A model generated the notes under the pieces. The model ran no database searches, had not been told where the DNA came from, and saw only the letters and a program-made list of their open reading frames with translations. DNA of 64,000 nt from Solwaraspora sp. WMMD1047. GTDB taxonomy: Bacteria > Actinomycetota > Actinomycetes > Mycobacteriales > Micromonosporaceae. The translations under genes and the position numbers were made by a program. The DNA is taken from assembly GCF_029626155.1 (NCBI RefSeq), contig NZ_JARUBL010000001.1, positions 6,910,501-6,974,500 of the forward strand. The letters are read 5' to 3'. This document shows, piece by piece, positions 32,537 to 42,836 of the stretch; position 1 is the stretch's first letter; every line of letters begins with the position of its first letter.

Positions 32537-33412
32537 TCAGGCCGGGGCGCGCAGGTGGGCCAGCGCGCCGGCCAGCATCGGGCGCACCTGCTCGCCGTAC
32601 CGGGCGGCGGCGCGGAGCTGGTCGAAGATGGCGGCGAACCGGTCCGCGTCGGCGGCGGTCTGCAGGCTCTGTTCCTCCGCCCAGGTCTCCACCGTGACGG
32701 CGTCGTCGAACATCACGAAGCCGTGCAGCGGGGCCAGCGGCAGCCGGCAGCCGGCCGGGATCACCCCGAGTTCGACGTTGCGTAGGCCGATCAGGGCGGC
32801 CAGCCGGTCGAGTTGGCCGCGCATCACGTCGACCGGGCAGAGCAGCACCCGCAGTACGGACTCCATGATCACGAACTGGAAGTGTTTGGTGGAGTCGTAG
32901 AGGACCTGCTGCCGTTGGAGCCGCAGCAGCAGTGCCTCTTCCAGGTCGCCGGCCGGGGCGCCGTGGAACTCGACGTTCTCGGCCAGCCGGGCCCGCGCGT
33001 AGTCGGCGGTCTGCAGCAGGCCGGGCACGACGCCGACCTCGAAGTTCCTGATCAGGGCCGCGTCGCTGGCGGCGTCCATCATGTAGCGCTGGGTGCCGGA
33101 CTGGCCGGGGTGGTTCGCCCCCCGCCGCCAGGGGGCCTGTTCGGCACGGGCGGCGCGCAGCCGCTCGTGCAGCGCGGCGATGGTGGCGTCGTCGGCGCCG
33201 GTGGCTCCGGTCCAGGCGGCGAGGTCGCCCTCGGTCGGCAACTGGCGGCCGGTCTCGATCCGGGAGATCTTCGACTGGACCCAGGCCAACCGGGCGGCCA
33301 GCGCCACCCCGGACATGCCTTCCCGGGCCCGCAGTTCGCGCAGCGCCGCCCCCAGCGCGCCGCGCGCCCCACCGGGTGAGCCCCGTGCGCCGCCGGGTTG
33401 GTTGCCGGACAT
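32537..33412 (-). CDS. XRE-family HTH regulator with DUF5753, second copy
   Basis: This 291-aa protein starts at ATG 33412, with AGGAG 6 bp upstream. A Gly/Pro-rich lead (about 15 residues) precedes the XRE helix-turn-helix (SGVALAARLAWVQSKISRIETGR). The linker and DUF5753 domain include VGVVPGLLQTADYARARL and FVMFDDAVTVETWAEEQ. The small gene at 33574-33777, on the same strand upstream, is a probable partner of the type found with such regulators. No DUF397 gene accompanies it. Target genes are unknown. Confidence 0.9.
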   Translation of the reverse strand: MSGNQPGGARGSPGGARGALGAALRELRAREGMSGVALAARLAWVQSKISRIETGRQLPTEGDLAAWTGATGADDATIAALHERLRAARAEQAPWRRGANHPGQSGTQRYMMDAASDAALIRNFEVGVVPGLLQTADYARARLAENVEFHGAPAGDLEEALLLRLQRQQVLYDSTKHFQFVIMESVLRVLLCPVDVMRGQLDRLAALIGLRNVELGVIPAGCRLPLAPLHGFVMFDDAVTVETWAEEQSLQTAADADRFAAIFDQLRAAARYGEQVRPMLAGALAHLRAPA

Positions 33413-33573
33413 CACCTGCTCCTAGGCCGCGTTCAGGCGTTCAGGTAGGCGTCACGGTACAGCTCATCGGGCTTTTTGCGCTGCTCGGAAGTCGACCGAA
33501 CCGGCCGACGGCGAACCGATCAGCTCGGTCCGCCGCCGGCCGGCGTCCTGTCCGGCGATCCGCTCGCCGTTGG

Positions 33574-33777
33574 CTACAGCGCCTTCGCCACCTCGGCCAG
33601 CACGTCGGTGGGAACCTCGACCACGGTCTCGTGCGCCGGGATGTCCAGCTGCGCGAGGGCCTCCGGGTCGGAGACGCGCCAGCCCTGGACCACGAACGTG
33701 TCGCGGTCGGTGCGGTACAGCGAAGGACAGTTGTTCACTTGTGACTTGATCGTTTTGCGTACGAAGGTGAGCTTCAC
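33574..33777 (-). CDS. Small conserved protein associated with XRE regulators (67 aa)
   Basis: GTG 33777 follows AGGGGAG. The sequence MKLTFVRKTIKSQ ... CPSLYRTDRDTFVVQGW ... LDIPAHETVVEVP matches a small actinobacterial family commonly next to XRE/DUF397 genes. It has one Cys and is probably a compact beta-rich domain. It lies 161 bp upstream of the XRE gene on the same strand. It may be the regulator's partner in place of DUF397. Function not established. Confidence 0.75.
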   Translation of the reverse strand: MKLTFVRKTIKSQVNNCPSLYRTDRDTFVVQGWRVSDPEALAQLDIPAHETVVEVPTDVLAEVAKAL

Positions 33778-34078
33778 CGCTCTCCCCTAACTCCTCGTAA
33801 TGTCGCTTTTGGCCGTATGCCAGGCGACCCGCGACGCATTATGCGGTGTCTATCGCACCCGACCGGCGAGTAACGCCACGCGACACGAGCATCAAATCGG
33901 CTTCGCACTCCGGGTGCGATTCCATCGACATAGGCTCACGTTTCACTGCGCCGCAGCCATCGCCATCGGCCCTGGTCAACGCGATGAGGACGACTCACGA
34001 CCAGCCGCAACAACGGCGGGCGCAGCAATTATTGAAGGCCCCCGATAGAACGAGAACCACTCACGGTTCCGAACCGCG
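33778..34078. other. Gene-free, lower-GC interval
   Basis: This 301-bp region is visibly lower in GC than its surroundings and has scattered stops in all frames. A short inverted repeat TCGCAC-N5-GTGCGA (33903-33919) is the only structure I see. It should hold the promoter of the small gene at 33777. It may be decayed former coding sequence. Confidence 0.4.
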
Positions 34079-35800
34079 TCACGTCGCGTTACCGGGCCGC
34101 AGCAATACGCCGTGGTCGCTCGAATCCGGTCGCTGCGCGGTTGTGTCACGGTCGCCGTGCGTGTCCGGCGACCCGGCCGGCGGCTCTCCGGTGGTTTCCC
34201 CGCCACCCGGCTCGGTCCGGGCCACCCGGACCAACGCGACCACGGTGGCGACCCCGGCGACCGCCGTCCCGAGCACGATCAACGACAGGACGGCGGGTGG
34301 GAAGGCGTACCAGTCGAAGATGGCGGCGACGCCGCGCCGCACCCCCTCGACCCGGCCCACGCCCCCCGGCGCCCAGAACAGCCAGAGCGTGTACCAGAGG
34401 TACACGGCGTGCATCGCCACCGCGAACCCGAGCAGTCCGAGCGGCACCCACCGGCGGACCCGGCCGGGCAGCTTCGCCGCCCCCGCCACCGCGACCACGC
34501 CGAGCCCGGCCAGCCCGCTGTAAAGGTAGCGGCCCTGCATGCCGGCGTAGAGCCGGCTGTCGGCGAACTGCTCCCAGGAGCCCTTGGCCACGATCGCCAG
34601 GATCGCGCAGACCGGAACCAGCAGCACCAACGTGGTGGTCCGCGGCAGCACCCGCCAGGCCAGGGTCACCACCACGCCGAGCAGGACCAGGGTGGCCGCG
34701 ACGATCGCCATCTTCCAGGGCGCGTGGTGCAGCCGGTCGCCGGTCTGGTCGTGCACGAAGAAGAGCGTGTTCATCCGCTCCACCAGTCGCAGCAACCAAC
34801 CCGCCCCACCGTCCGACCAGCCGTACTGGGCGGTCAGCACCGGGTTCTCACTGAACCGGCCGTGCGGCTGCAGCGAGCCGTACACGATTTTGTTCCTGAC
34901 CCACCAGGCGATCCCGGGGATGGTGGCCAGCCCCGCGATCACCAGCGAGACCAACGCCGCCGGGCGCCGGAACCGCAGCGCCGCCGCCAGGTAGGCCAGC
35001 CCGACCCAGACCGGGATCAACAACGCGAACCCCTTGGTCAACAGGGCCACCGTCGCGAGCAGGCCGACTCCGACCGCGGTACGCCGGGAGGTGTCGCCGG
35101 TCAACACCCGCACCACCAGCAGGGTCAGCAGGGCGAAGACCGCGATCAGCAGGTTGTCGTTGTTCACCGAGGACTGGTTGTGGGTCAGCTCGGGGATCGC
35201 GATCGGCACCAGCGCGGCGGCGATCGGGATCGGGTCGGGCAGCTTGAGCCGCCGTGCGATCGCCCACAGCACCAGCGGCAGCACCACCGCGAACAACACG
35301 TTCCACCAGCGCAGCACCAGGAAGATCCGGTCGAACGGGGCGTTCTCCCAGCCCGGGATCAACGCGACCACCGCGGCGCCGGCCAGGTAGTACAGCGGCG
35401 GATGCTGGATGAGCTGGTTGCGTGGCAGGTCCTCGTCGGCCGCGGTGCCGCCGGCCTCCACAAACGACGGCCGCTCAGCACGCGGCGGTGGGCTCTCCTC
35501 GGCCAGCCGGAGCCGGCCCGGCAGGCCACCGGAGATCGTGAAGCCGCCGGCCGCGGCGCCCTGCGACATCGACAGCGTGCCCTGGGCCGGCCAGGGCCAC
35601 GCCTCGCCCCGCTCGACCAGCACGATCAGGTCGACGTGGTGCCGTTCGTCCGGCGACCGGAAGTTGGGGAAGACCGCCGTCTGGCAGAGCACCACCAGCA
35701 GGTGCAGGACCAGGATCAGCCAGACTGCTCCCGGGACCAGATCCCAGGTACGCCGGGCGGATGCGCGCAGAGTCCGACCCACGGACCGCGGACGAGGCAT
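34079..35800 (-). CDS. Polytopic membrane protein, DUF2142 / GT-C glycosyltransferase-like
   Basis: This 573-aa protein starts at ATG 35800 (MPRPRSVGRTLR). It has about 10-12 hydrophobic segments. After the first, FRSPDERHHVDL carries the acidic pair Asp51-Glu52 in the first external loop, the usual GT-C catalytic or cation-binding signature. The loop continues to RNQLIQHPPLYYLAGA, as in DUF2142 proteins. Such enzymes use polyprenyl-phosphate sugars at the outer membrane face to modify cell-wall glycans. The C-terminal ~45 residues are charged and disordered. Substrate unknown. Confidence 0.75.
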   Translation of the reverse strand: MPRPRSVGRTLRASARRTWDLVPGAVWLILVLHLLVVLCQTAVFPNFRSPDERHHVDLIVLVERGEAWPWPAQGTLSMSQGAAAGGFTISGGLPGRLRLAEESPPPRAERPSFVEAGGTAADEDLPRNQLIQHPPLYYLAGAAVVALIPGWENAPFDRIFLVLRWWNVLFAVVLPLVLWAIARRLKLPDPIPIAAALVPIAIPELTHNQSSVNNDNLLIAVFALLTLLVVRVLTGDTSRRTAVGVGLLATVALLTKGFALLIPVWVGLAYLAAALRFRRPAALVSLVIAGLATIPGIAWWVRNKIVYGSLQPHGRFSENPVLTAQYGWSDGGAGWLLRLVERMNTLFFVHDQTGDRLHHAPWKMAIVAATLVLLGVVVTLAWRVLPRTTTLVLLVPVCAILAIVAKGSWEQFADSRLYAGMQGRYLYSGLAGLGVVAVAGAAKLPGRVRRWVPLGLLGFAVAMHAVYLWYTLWLFWAPGGVGRVEGVRRGVAAIFDWYAFPPAVLSLIVLGTAVAGVATVVALVRVARTEPGGGETTGEPPAGSPDTHGDRDTTAQRPDSSDHGVLLRPGNAT

Positions 35801-35912
35801 GCGCAGCACGGTACAGCAGACCCAGCGGCTGCCGACGCCCTTACCCAGCCAGGCCATTGCGGCCCACCGGCGGGGCAACGGGCAGCCGGCGCACCGGATA
35901 CCGTCCCGGGAC

Positions 35913-36275
35913 ATGACCACCATGACCCCGATGACCGCGAACCGTCGCGTGCTCGATCTGCTCGGCGCGATCCAGTTCCTGATCGTCGCCGGGTACGCGT
36001 ACGCGCTGATCGCGTTCCTGGCGACGGACGCGGCCTACTTCCCGGAGCAGGCCCCGCCGGGCTGGTCCTGGCCGGCGGTGGTCGTGGTCGGCCTCGGCTT
36101 CATCCCGGCGGCCTTCTGCCTGGTCCTGGCCGCGCCGCCGTTGGTCTCCCCGGTGGTGCGCGCGGATCGCCGGCGGTGGCGGTGGCTGGCGGGCACCAGC
36201 GCGGCCAGCGTGCTGATGCTGCTGGTGATGGTCTCGCCGCTGGGCTGGGAGATCTTCGACTGGTACGTGAGCTGA
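35913..36275 (+). CDS. Small three-helix membrane protein
   Basis: This 120-aa protein starts at ATG 35913; a second in-frame ATG at 35922 is possible. Three hydrophobic segments (about 12-38, 51-72 and 91-110) are separated by short loops, with RADRRRWRWLAG facing the cytosol. No motif gives a function. It is divergent from the GT-C-like protein with ~110 bp between starts, and lies 45 bp upstream of the winged-helix gene. Confidence 0.65.
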   Translation: MTTMTPMTANRRVLDLLGAIQFLIVAGYAYALIAFLATDAAYFPEQAPPGWSWPAVVVVGLGFIPAAFCLVLAAPPLVSPVVRADRRRWRWLAGTSAASVLMLLVMVSPLGWEIFDWYVS

Positions 36276-36296
36276 CCCACTGGAGTTGTCGATCCT

Positions 36297-36310
36297 ACGT
36301 AGCTACGTAA
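36297..36310. promoter_or_regulatory. Perfect palindrome before the winged-helix regulator
   Basis: TACGTAGCTACGTA is a perfect 14-bp palindrome ending 10 bp before the GTG start at 36321. It probably overlaps the -10 region (ACGTAATAT) and fits an autoregulatory operator for the regulator. Confidence 0.6.
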
Positions 36311-36320
36311 TATTGGAGTC

Positions 36321-36815
36321 GTGGCTACGGTAGAGGAGCGCCTTGCCGCGCTCGAAGCGAAGGTGGCGGAACTCGCCCGGTCGGACGCGGAGCAGCCCGC
36401 CGACACCCCGGGCGGCACCTTCTGGGCCCTCGACGGGGTGAAACAACGCTTTCCCGAGGGCGGCGGCGCGGTGCTCTACACCGGCACCGTCCGGCTCGCC
36501 AACGAGGGCTACGACTGGCAGTACGGCCAGACCGTCGACGACCTGCTGGCGGGCGACTGGGCCGAGCTGGTCGGCGCGCTGACCGCGCTGGCCAATCCGG
36601 TCCGGCTCCGGCTGCTGCGGGAGATCCTCGGCGGCCGGCGCGGCACCGCCGAGCTGGCCGAGATCGACGGGCTGGGCACGACCGGCCAGCTCTACCACCA
36701 TCTCCGCCAGCTCACCGCCGCCGGCTGGCTGCGCACCAGCGCCCGGGGCCAGTACGCCATCCCGGCCGAGCGGGTCGTCCCGCTGCTCGCCATCCTCACC
36801 GCCGCCCGCCGCTGA
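36321..36815 (+). CDS. ArsR-like winged-helix regulator
   Basis: This 164-aa protein starts at GTG 36321, with only a 2-bp gap after GGAG, so initiation may be weak or leaderless. An N-terminal helix (EERLAALEAKVAELA) looks like a dimerisation coil. A middle domain (40-80) with Tyr/Trp residues precedes a winged helix at about 85-160: LANPVRLRLLREILGG ... TGQLYHHLRQLTAAGWL. It lacks the Cys residues of metal-sensing ArsR proteins. It is followed by a beta-lactamase-fold gene, likely co-regulated. The palindrome at 36297 is a probable operator. Confidence 0.8.
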   Translation: MATVEERLAALEAKVAELARSDAEQPADTPGGTFWALDGVKQRFPEGGGAVLYTGTVRLANEGYDWQYGQTVDDLLAGDWAELVGALTALANPVRLRLLREILGGRRGTAELAEIDGLGTTGQLYHHLRQLTAAGWLRTSARGQYAIPAERVVPLLAILTAARR

Positions 36816-36835
36816 CCGTCACCTCACCACCGCCG

Positions 36836-36892
36836 TTCGCCGGCACCGCTGTTCGTCGGCACCGCCACTCGCCGGCACCGCCGTTCGCTGGA
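36836..36892 (+). repeat. 16-bp tandem repeat between regulator and hydrolase genes
   Basis: Three full units of the type TTCGCCGGCACCGCTG (36836-36851, 36852-36867, 36868-36883) and a partial fourth fill the short gap between the winged-helix and hydrolase genes. The units differ at one to three positions. They could alter spacing or RNA structure between the genes. Confidence 0.7.
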
Positions 36893-36912
36893 ATTCGCTG
36901 GAAGGAGCAATC

Positions 36913-38379
36913 ATGCGCCAGAAAGCACTCGTCATCGTCGCCGTCGCCGCCATCGTCGGCCTGGTCGCCCTGTGGGGCGCGCCCGGCCCGCCCGTCCTCT
37001 CCGACCGGCGGACCGGCGATCCCGACCTGGCCGCCGCCGCCCGTGCCGCGGTGGGAGATCCGGCGGGTCATCGCGGGCTGGCCGTCGCCGTCGTCGAGGA
37101 CGGCCGGGTACGGACCGCCGGCCTCGGTGACCGGGGCGCCGGGTCACCGGTCGCAGCGGACACTCCGTTCGAGATGGGCTCGCTCGGCAAGGTGCTCACC
37201 GGCATGCTGCTGGCCGAGTTGGCCGCCGACGGCACCGTCGACCCGGACGACACCCTCCGCGACACCTGGCCCGAGGTGTCCGGCCCGGTCGGCGGGGTGA
37301 CCCTCGCCGAGCTGGCCAGCCACCGGGCCGGGCTGCCCAAGCTGCCGATCACCTCGATCGGGCACGGGCTGCGCCTCTACTGGGCGAACCTGTCCGCCGG
37401 CAACCCGTATGCGGGCCAGGACGCGGCGTGGATCGCCGAGACCACCGGTGGGCGGACCCCCGGCGACCGCCGGGGCGAGGTGCACTACTCGAACTACGGG
37501 ATGGCCCTGCTCGGCCAGGCGCTGGCCGCCAGGACCGGCCAGCCGTACCCGGAGCTGCTCGCCCAGCGAATCCTACGTCCACTGGGGATGGAACGGACCA
37601 CCTTCGCCGCCGACGCCGACCAACTGCCGGCCGGGCACGCCGACGGCAGCACCGCCAGCGGCCGGCCCGCCGCGCCCTGGACCGGCACCGGCTGGGCCCC
37701 GGCCGGCATCGGCGGCTGGACCACCGCCGAGGACCTCGGCAAACTGCTGGCCGCGATGCTCGCCGGCACCGCCCCGGGCGCCGACGCCGCCACCCCCCGC
37801 TTCACCGAGGACGACCGGTCAAAGATCGGGTACGGCTGGTTCACCACCAGCTACGGCGACCAGGAGATCGTCTGGCACAACGGCGGCACCGGCGGCTTCC
37901 GCACATACATCGGGTTCGATCGATCCGCCGGGCGGGCCGTCGCGCTGCTCGGCAACACCACGACCGACGTCGACCCGATCGGGCTGCGGATGCTCGGCGC
38001 CCAAGCCGAGTCCGGCGACGCGGGCGAGGCCAACCCACTGGCCCCGCTCGGCCTCCTGCTGGCGCTCGGCTTCACGCTCTACGCGCCCGCAATGAGCTGG
38101 TTCAGCGGTCTGCGCGGCCGGGACCGGTTGGGCCTGGTCTCCAACACCCTCTGGGCTGCGCTGGCGCTACTGCTCGCGTACCGGTTGGGTGACTGGCAGA
38201 CGGTGCCCGGTTGGCTGTGGGCGATCGGCGCCGGGTTGACCGCAGCGGGCGCGGTACCGACCGTCCTGCGCTGGCACGACCTGCCGACGCTCACCGGCCG
38301 CGCGCCGCGTCTGCGGTGGATCAGCGAGGGATTCGCGATTACGTTCGGTCTGGCGATCGCCATCGCCGCCCTGACCTGA
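36913..38379 (+). CDS. Membrane-anchored serine hydrolase of the beta-lactamase/PBP4* family
   Basis: This 488-aa protein starts at ATG 36913, with GAAGGAG upstream. Residues 4-22 are a signal anchor. The serine beta-lactamase/DD-peptidase domain has SLGK (Ser90-Lys93), YSN in EVHYSNYGMALLG, and HNGGTGGF in place of KTG. The C-terminal ~125 residues add about four membrane helices, an arrangement found in actinobacterial PBP-like esterases. The active domain should face outside. Substrates could be peptidoglycan, esters or D-amino acid peptides. It follows the winged-helix regulator, which probably controls it. Confidence 0.88.
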   Translation: MRQKALVIVAVAAIVGLVALWGAPGPPVLSDRRTGDPDLAAAARAAVGDPAGHRGLAVAVVEDGRVRTAGLGDRGAGSPVAADTPFEMGSLGKVLTGMLLAELAADGTVDPDDTLRDTWPEVSGPVGGVTLAELASHRAGLPKLPITSIGHGLRLYWANLSAGNPYAGQDAAWIAETTGGRTPGDRRGEVHYSNYGMALLGQALAARTGQPYPELLAQRILRPLGMERTTFAADADQLPAGHADGSTASGRPAAPWTGTGWAPAGIGGWTTAEDLGKLLAAMLAGTAPGADAATPRFTEDDRSKIGYGWFTTSYGDQEIVWHNGGTGGFRTYIGFDRSAGRAVALLGNTTTDVDPIGLRMLGAQAESGDAGEANPLAPLGLLLALGFTLYAPAMSWFSGLRGRDRLGLVSNTLWAALALLLAYRLGDWQTVPGWLWAIGAGLTAAGAVPTVLRWHDLPTLTGRAPRLRWISEGFAITFGLAIAIAALT

Positions 38380-38425
38380 GGCCGACGGCGCCGTGACCTG
38401 CGGGGAAGCGCTTCTACGGACAAGC

Positions 38426-38458
38426 GACGACCCCCGTCGGGGGGAGACGGGGGTCGTC
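38426..38458 (-). terminator. Terminator hairpin of the 6C RNA
   Basis: A perfect 13-bp stem with a TCCCCCC loop forms the 3' end of the RNA, followed by GCTTGTCC. It also carries a C6 loop, so it may double as a regulatory hairpin. Confidence 0.75.
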
Positions 38459-38541
38459 TGGGGTTCGGCTCCGGGGGGGTCGAGCCGAACCCACTCAGCG
38501 GTTACGGGGGGTGCAACCGCCGAGGGCCTGTCGGGGGGCCA
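38426..38541 (-). ncRNA. 6C RNA (poly-C loop small RNA)
   Basis: On the minus strand three successive hairpins each expose a run of six or seven C in the loop. They are GCGGTT/AACCGC (38498-38520), GGGTTCGGCTC/GAGCCGAACCC (38461-38492) and GACGACCCCCGTC/GACGGGGGTCGTC (38426-38458). Two stem-loops with at least six loop C residues define the actinobacterial 6C RNA (B11 in mycobacteria). Its place next to a HAD phosphatase gene, near ssd-tad, also matches mycobacteria. The 5' end is approximate. Its C-rich loops are thought to pair with G-rich ribosome-binding sites of target mRNAs. Confidence 0.88.
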
Positions 38542-38638
38542 AGATGTGAAACCGTGTCGTGAACCAAGCATGCCTGAGTTACCCCGTATACGTCGAGTGG
38601 TGTTGGCTCCACTCCGCGCGAAATCCCGCGGATTGGGG

Positions 38639-38654
38639 TGTGACCGCGGTCACC
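38639..38654. promoter_or_regulatory. CRP/GlxR-like binding site
   Basis: TGTGA-CCGCGG-TCACC matches the CRP-family consensus TGTGA-N6-TCACA at nine of ten positions. Its core GTGACCGCGGTCAC is a perfect palindrome. It lies about 100 bp from both the presumed 6C RNA start and the HAD gene start, so it could affect either. Confidence 0.55.
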
Positions 38655-38740
38655 CGGCGAGCTGAGCAGCGGATCAGACCCTTCTACCTGGTGAGACGCG
38701 GGCAGCGCCCCGGGCGGGCGCCGGGGTCGGTTCGGCCGGC

Positions 38741-38746
38741 TAGACT
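38741..38746 (+). promoter_or_regulatory. -10 element for a leaderless HAD gene
   Basis: TAGACT lies 8 bp before the GTG at 38755 and there is no Shine-Dalgarno sequence between them. This spacing puts the transcription start at or next to the start codon. Confidence 0.6.
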
Positions 38747-38754
38747 TGCCCGCC

Positions 38755-39555
38755 GTGGGCCGAAGTGCCGCTTTCTTTGATCTGGACAAGACCGTCATCG
38801 CCAAGTCGAGTGCCTTGGCGTTCGGTCGGCCGTTCTACCGGGATGGTCTGATCACGCGTCGTGATGTGGTCAAGTCCGCCTACGCGCAGCTGATGTTCCG
38901 GCTGGGCGGCACCGACGAGCAGACAATGGCCCGCACCCGGGACTACCTGGCCGCGCTCTGCAAGGGCTGGCCGGTGGAGCAGGTCCGCCAGATCGTCGCG
39001 GAGACCCTGCACGAGCTGATAAACCCCTACGTGTACGCCGAAGCGGCCGCGCTGATCGAGGAGCACCAGGCCGCCGGGCGGGACGTGGTGCTCGTCTCCG
39101 CCTCCGGCGAGGAGATGGTCCGCCCGATCGGCGAACTGCTCGGCATCACCGACATCATCGCCACCCGGATGGCCGTCGAGGACGGCCGGTACAGCGGCGA
39201 GATCGAGTTCTACGCCGCCGGTCAGAGCAAGGTCGACGGGGTCACCGAGCTGGCCGCCGAGCGCGGTTACGACCTGGCCGAGTCGTACGCGTACTCCGAT
39301 TCGGTGAGCGACCGGCCGCTGCTGGAGTGCGTCGGTCATCCCACCGCGGTCAACCCGGACCGGGCGCTGCGCAAGCTGGCCACCGAGAACGCCTGGCCGG
39401 TGTTGGAGTTCCGGCACCCGATCCCGGTCGGCCGCCGGCTGCGGGAACGCCCGGCGGTGCCGGTTGCCGCGGCGGCGATCGGCGTCGGGGTGGGCGTCGC
39501 GATCGGGATCGCCTGGTACGGCCGGCACCGCCGCACCCGCACCGCCACCGCCTGA
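38755..39555 (+). CDS. HAD-IB family phosphatase (SerB-like)
   Basis: This 266-aa protein starts at GTG 38755, probably leaderless. HAD motif I is FFDLDKTVI, motif II is VLVSAS, and motif III/IV is around GQSKVDGVTELAAERG and YAYSDSVSDRPLL. The C-terminal ~35 residues add a hydrophobic segment (AAAAIGVGVGVAIGIAW) that may anchor it to the membrane. Homologues beside 6C RNA in mycobacteria (Rv3661) are annotated as phosphoserine phosphatase-like, but the substrate is not settled. It converges on the Fic-like gene. Confidence 0.88.
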   Translation: MGRSAAFFDLDKTVIAKSSALAFGRPFYRDGLITRRDVVKSAYAQLMFRLGGTDEQTMARTRDYLAALCKGWPVEQVRQIVAETLHELINPYVYAEAAALIEEHQAAGRDVVLVSASGEEMVRPIGELLGITDIIATRMAVEDGRYSGEIEFYAAGQSKVDGVTELAAERGYDLAESYAYSDSVSDRPLLECVGHPTAVNPDRALRKLATENAWPVLEFRHPIPVGRRLRERPAVPVAAAAIGVGVGVAIGIAWYGRHRRTRTATA

Positions 39556-39615
39556 CCACGGCCACCCGACGTGACGGCGGCCACCTGGACGCAGCCGTCC
39601 CACGGCGGCGCCGGA

Positions 39616-40425
39616 TCAGCTCGCGGTGGCGAGTGTCTCGTCGCCGATCGCGGCGAGCTGGTCGGCCCCGACCTCGACCGCCGCCAGGTAGTGCCGCAGC
39701 CAGGAGCGCAGCCCGTCCGGCGTGCCGGTGGCGAAGGCGCCGGCCGCGCCGACGTATTCGGGCTCCCGGTCCCGGTGGCCGACGTCGACGGCCACCAACC
39801 CACGCGGGTCGAAGCCGGAGGCGAGCAGGGTGAGGCGGGCGGCGGCCCGGGCGACCACCCCGGACGGGCCGGCGAACGGCCGCAGCGCCAGCAGCTCCCC
39901 GTGTACCACCGCGGCCAACACGAGCGGTGACACCTTTGTCCCGCCGGCGACCAGTTCGAGCAGTCCGGCCAGCCGCGCCGCCTCGGCCGCGTCGGCAGAC
40001 CGGCCGGTAGCGCCGGCACCGCTGGCCACGCTGGCACCGGCGACACCTCGATCGGCCAGCGGACGGCCGAGCAGCGGCTCGGGGACGACATCCCGGGCGG
40101 CGAGCACGTGCAGCCGGGCGAGGACCTGGCCGGGCGCGCGGGTCCAGGTGTCGGCCAGCCCGGGCAGCGCACCGGCGACCCGCAGCGCCCCCTGCAGAAC
40201 TGGGTCGGTCACGACACCACTACGCACGGTTTCGAGCTGGTGTGCGTACCCCTCCAGGGCGGCGCTGGCCACCGCGGACCGGAGGCTGACCTCGGCCGCG
40301 ACCCGGCCGCCGTGCCGGCGCAACGCGCGATGCCGCAGCGACGTGTCGACCCGCTCGCGGGCCCGGTCGACGGCGGGTGCCACGTCGGCGAGGGCGAGCA
40401 GCGGGGCGAGCGGATCGGCGGTCAC
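39616..40425 (-). CDS. Conserved actinobacterial protein, degenerate Fic-like (Rv3662c type)
   Basis: This 269-aa protein starts at GTG 40425; TAGCGT on the minus strand (40432-40437) lies 6 bp upstream, so it too looks leaderless. The C-terminal part [20 protein letters not shown] aligns with the Fic helix pattern but has RPF where Fic enzymes have HPF and lacks GNGR. A conserved AALEGY stretch in the N-terminal half also recalls Fic inhibitory or substrate regions. If it is Fic-fold it is unlikely to be an active AMP transferase. It is conserved next to the HAD gene in other actinobacteria. Function unknown. Confidence 0.65.
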   Translation of the reverse strand: MTADPLAPLLALADVAPAVDRARERVDTSLRHRALRRHGGRVAAEVSLRSAVASAALEGYAHQLETVRSGVVTDPVLQGALRVAGALPGLADTWTRAPGQVLARLHVLAARDVVPEPLLGRPLADRGVAGASVASGAGATGRSADAAEAARLAGLLELVAGGTKVSPLVLAAVVHGELLALRPFAGPSGVVARAAARLTLLASGFDPRGLVAVDVGHRDREPEYVGAAGAFATGTPDGLRSWLRHYLAAVEVGADQLAAIGDETLATAS

Positions 40426-40615
40426 CCCGTCACGCTAGCGTCCGCCGGAGACCGACCGGCGGGATCGGACCGGCGGGACCGGCCGGCGCGTGTCAGTGCC
40501 CTTTCGGCGCGTGCCCGCGCGCCGGCGCCGATCACCGCTCGCACCTGCCATAACACCCCCACTAACCTGCTACGGAAGAGATGCGACTCACACGCGAGGT
40601 ATGAGGAGCCCCACC

Positions 40616-40641
40616 ATGAGCGAATACCGCGAGGCGGCGTC

Positions 40642-40645
<4 letters not shown>
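40616..40645 (+). CDS. Nine-codon ORF coupled to acs
   Basis: ATG 40616 has GAGGAG 7 bp upstream, the best ribosome site in the region. It encodes MSEYREAAS and stops at a TGA that overlaps the acs start (ATGA). Ribosomes that finish it would re-initiate at acs, whose own upstream sequence is weaker. It may be a leader peptide controlling acs, or an initiation aid. Confidence 0.55.
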
Positions 40646-42606
<1,961 letters not shown>

Positions 42607-42621
42607 GTCCTCGCAGGTCAC

Positions 42622-42662
42622 AGCGGCGGGCGGCCCCCTCACGGAGGGTGCCGCCCGCCGCT
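42622..42662 (+). terminator. Intrinsic terminator after acs
   Basis: A 13-bp perfect stem (AGCGGCGGGCGGC / its complement) plus an inner CCCTC/GAGGG stem is followed by TCTCTTGT. It starts 16 bp after the acs stop. Confidence 0.85.
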
Positions 42663-42836
42663 TCTCTTGTGACACGGCGAGTAGCCATCGACAATTTCTT
42701 GCAACAAATCGACGCAGGCTACTTCACAGCGTCGCCTGCCGGTGCTTAGGTTCGTTGAGGTCCGCGCTTGAGGATCGATACGCCCGACCCCACAACCCCC
42801 GTCGGGTCGGTGTTTCCTGCCATCCGGAGGTACCAC

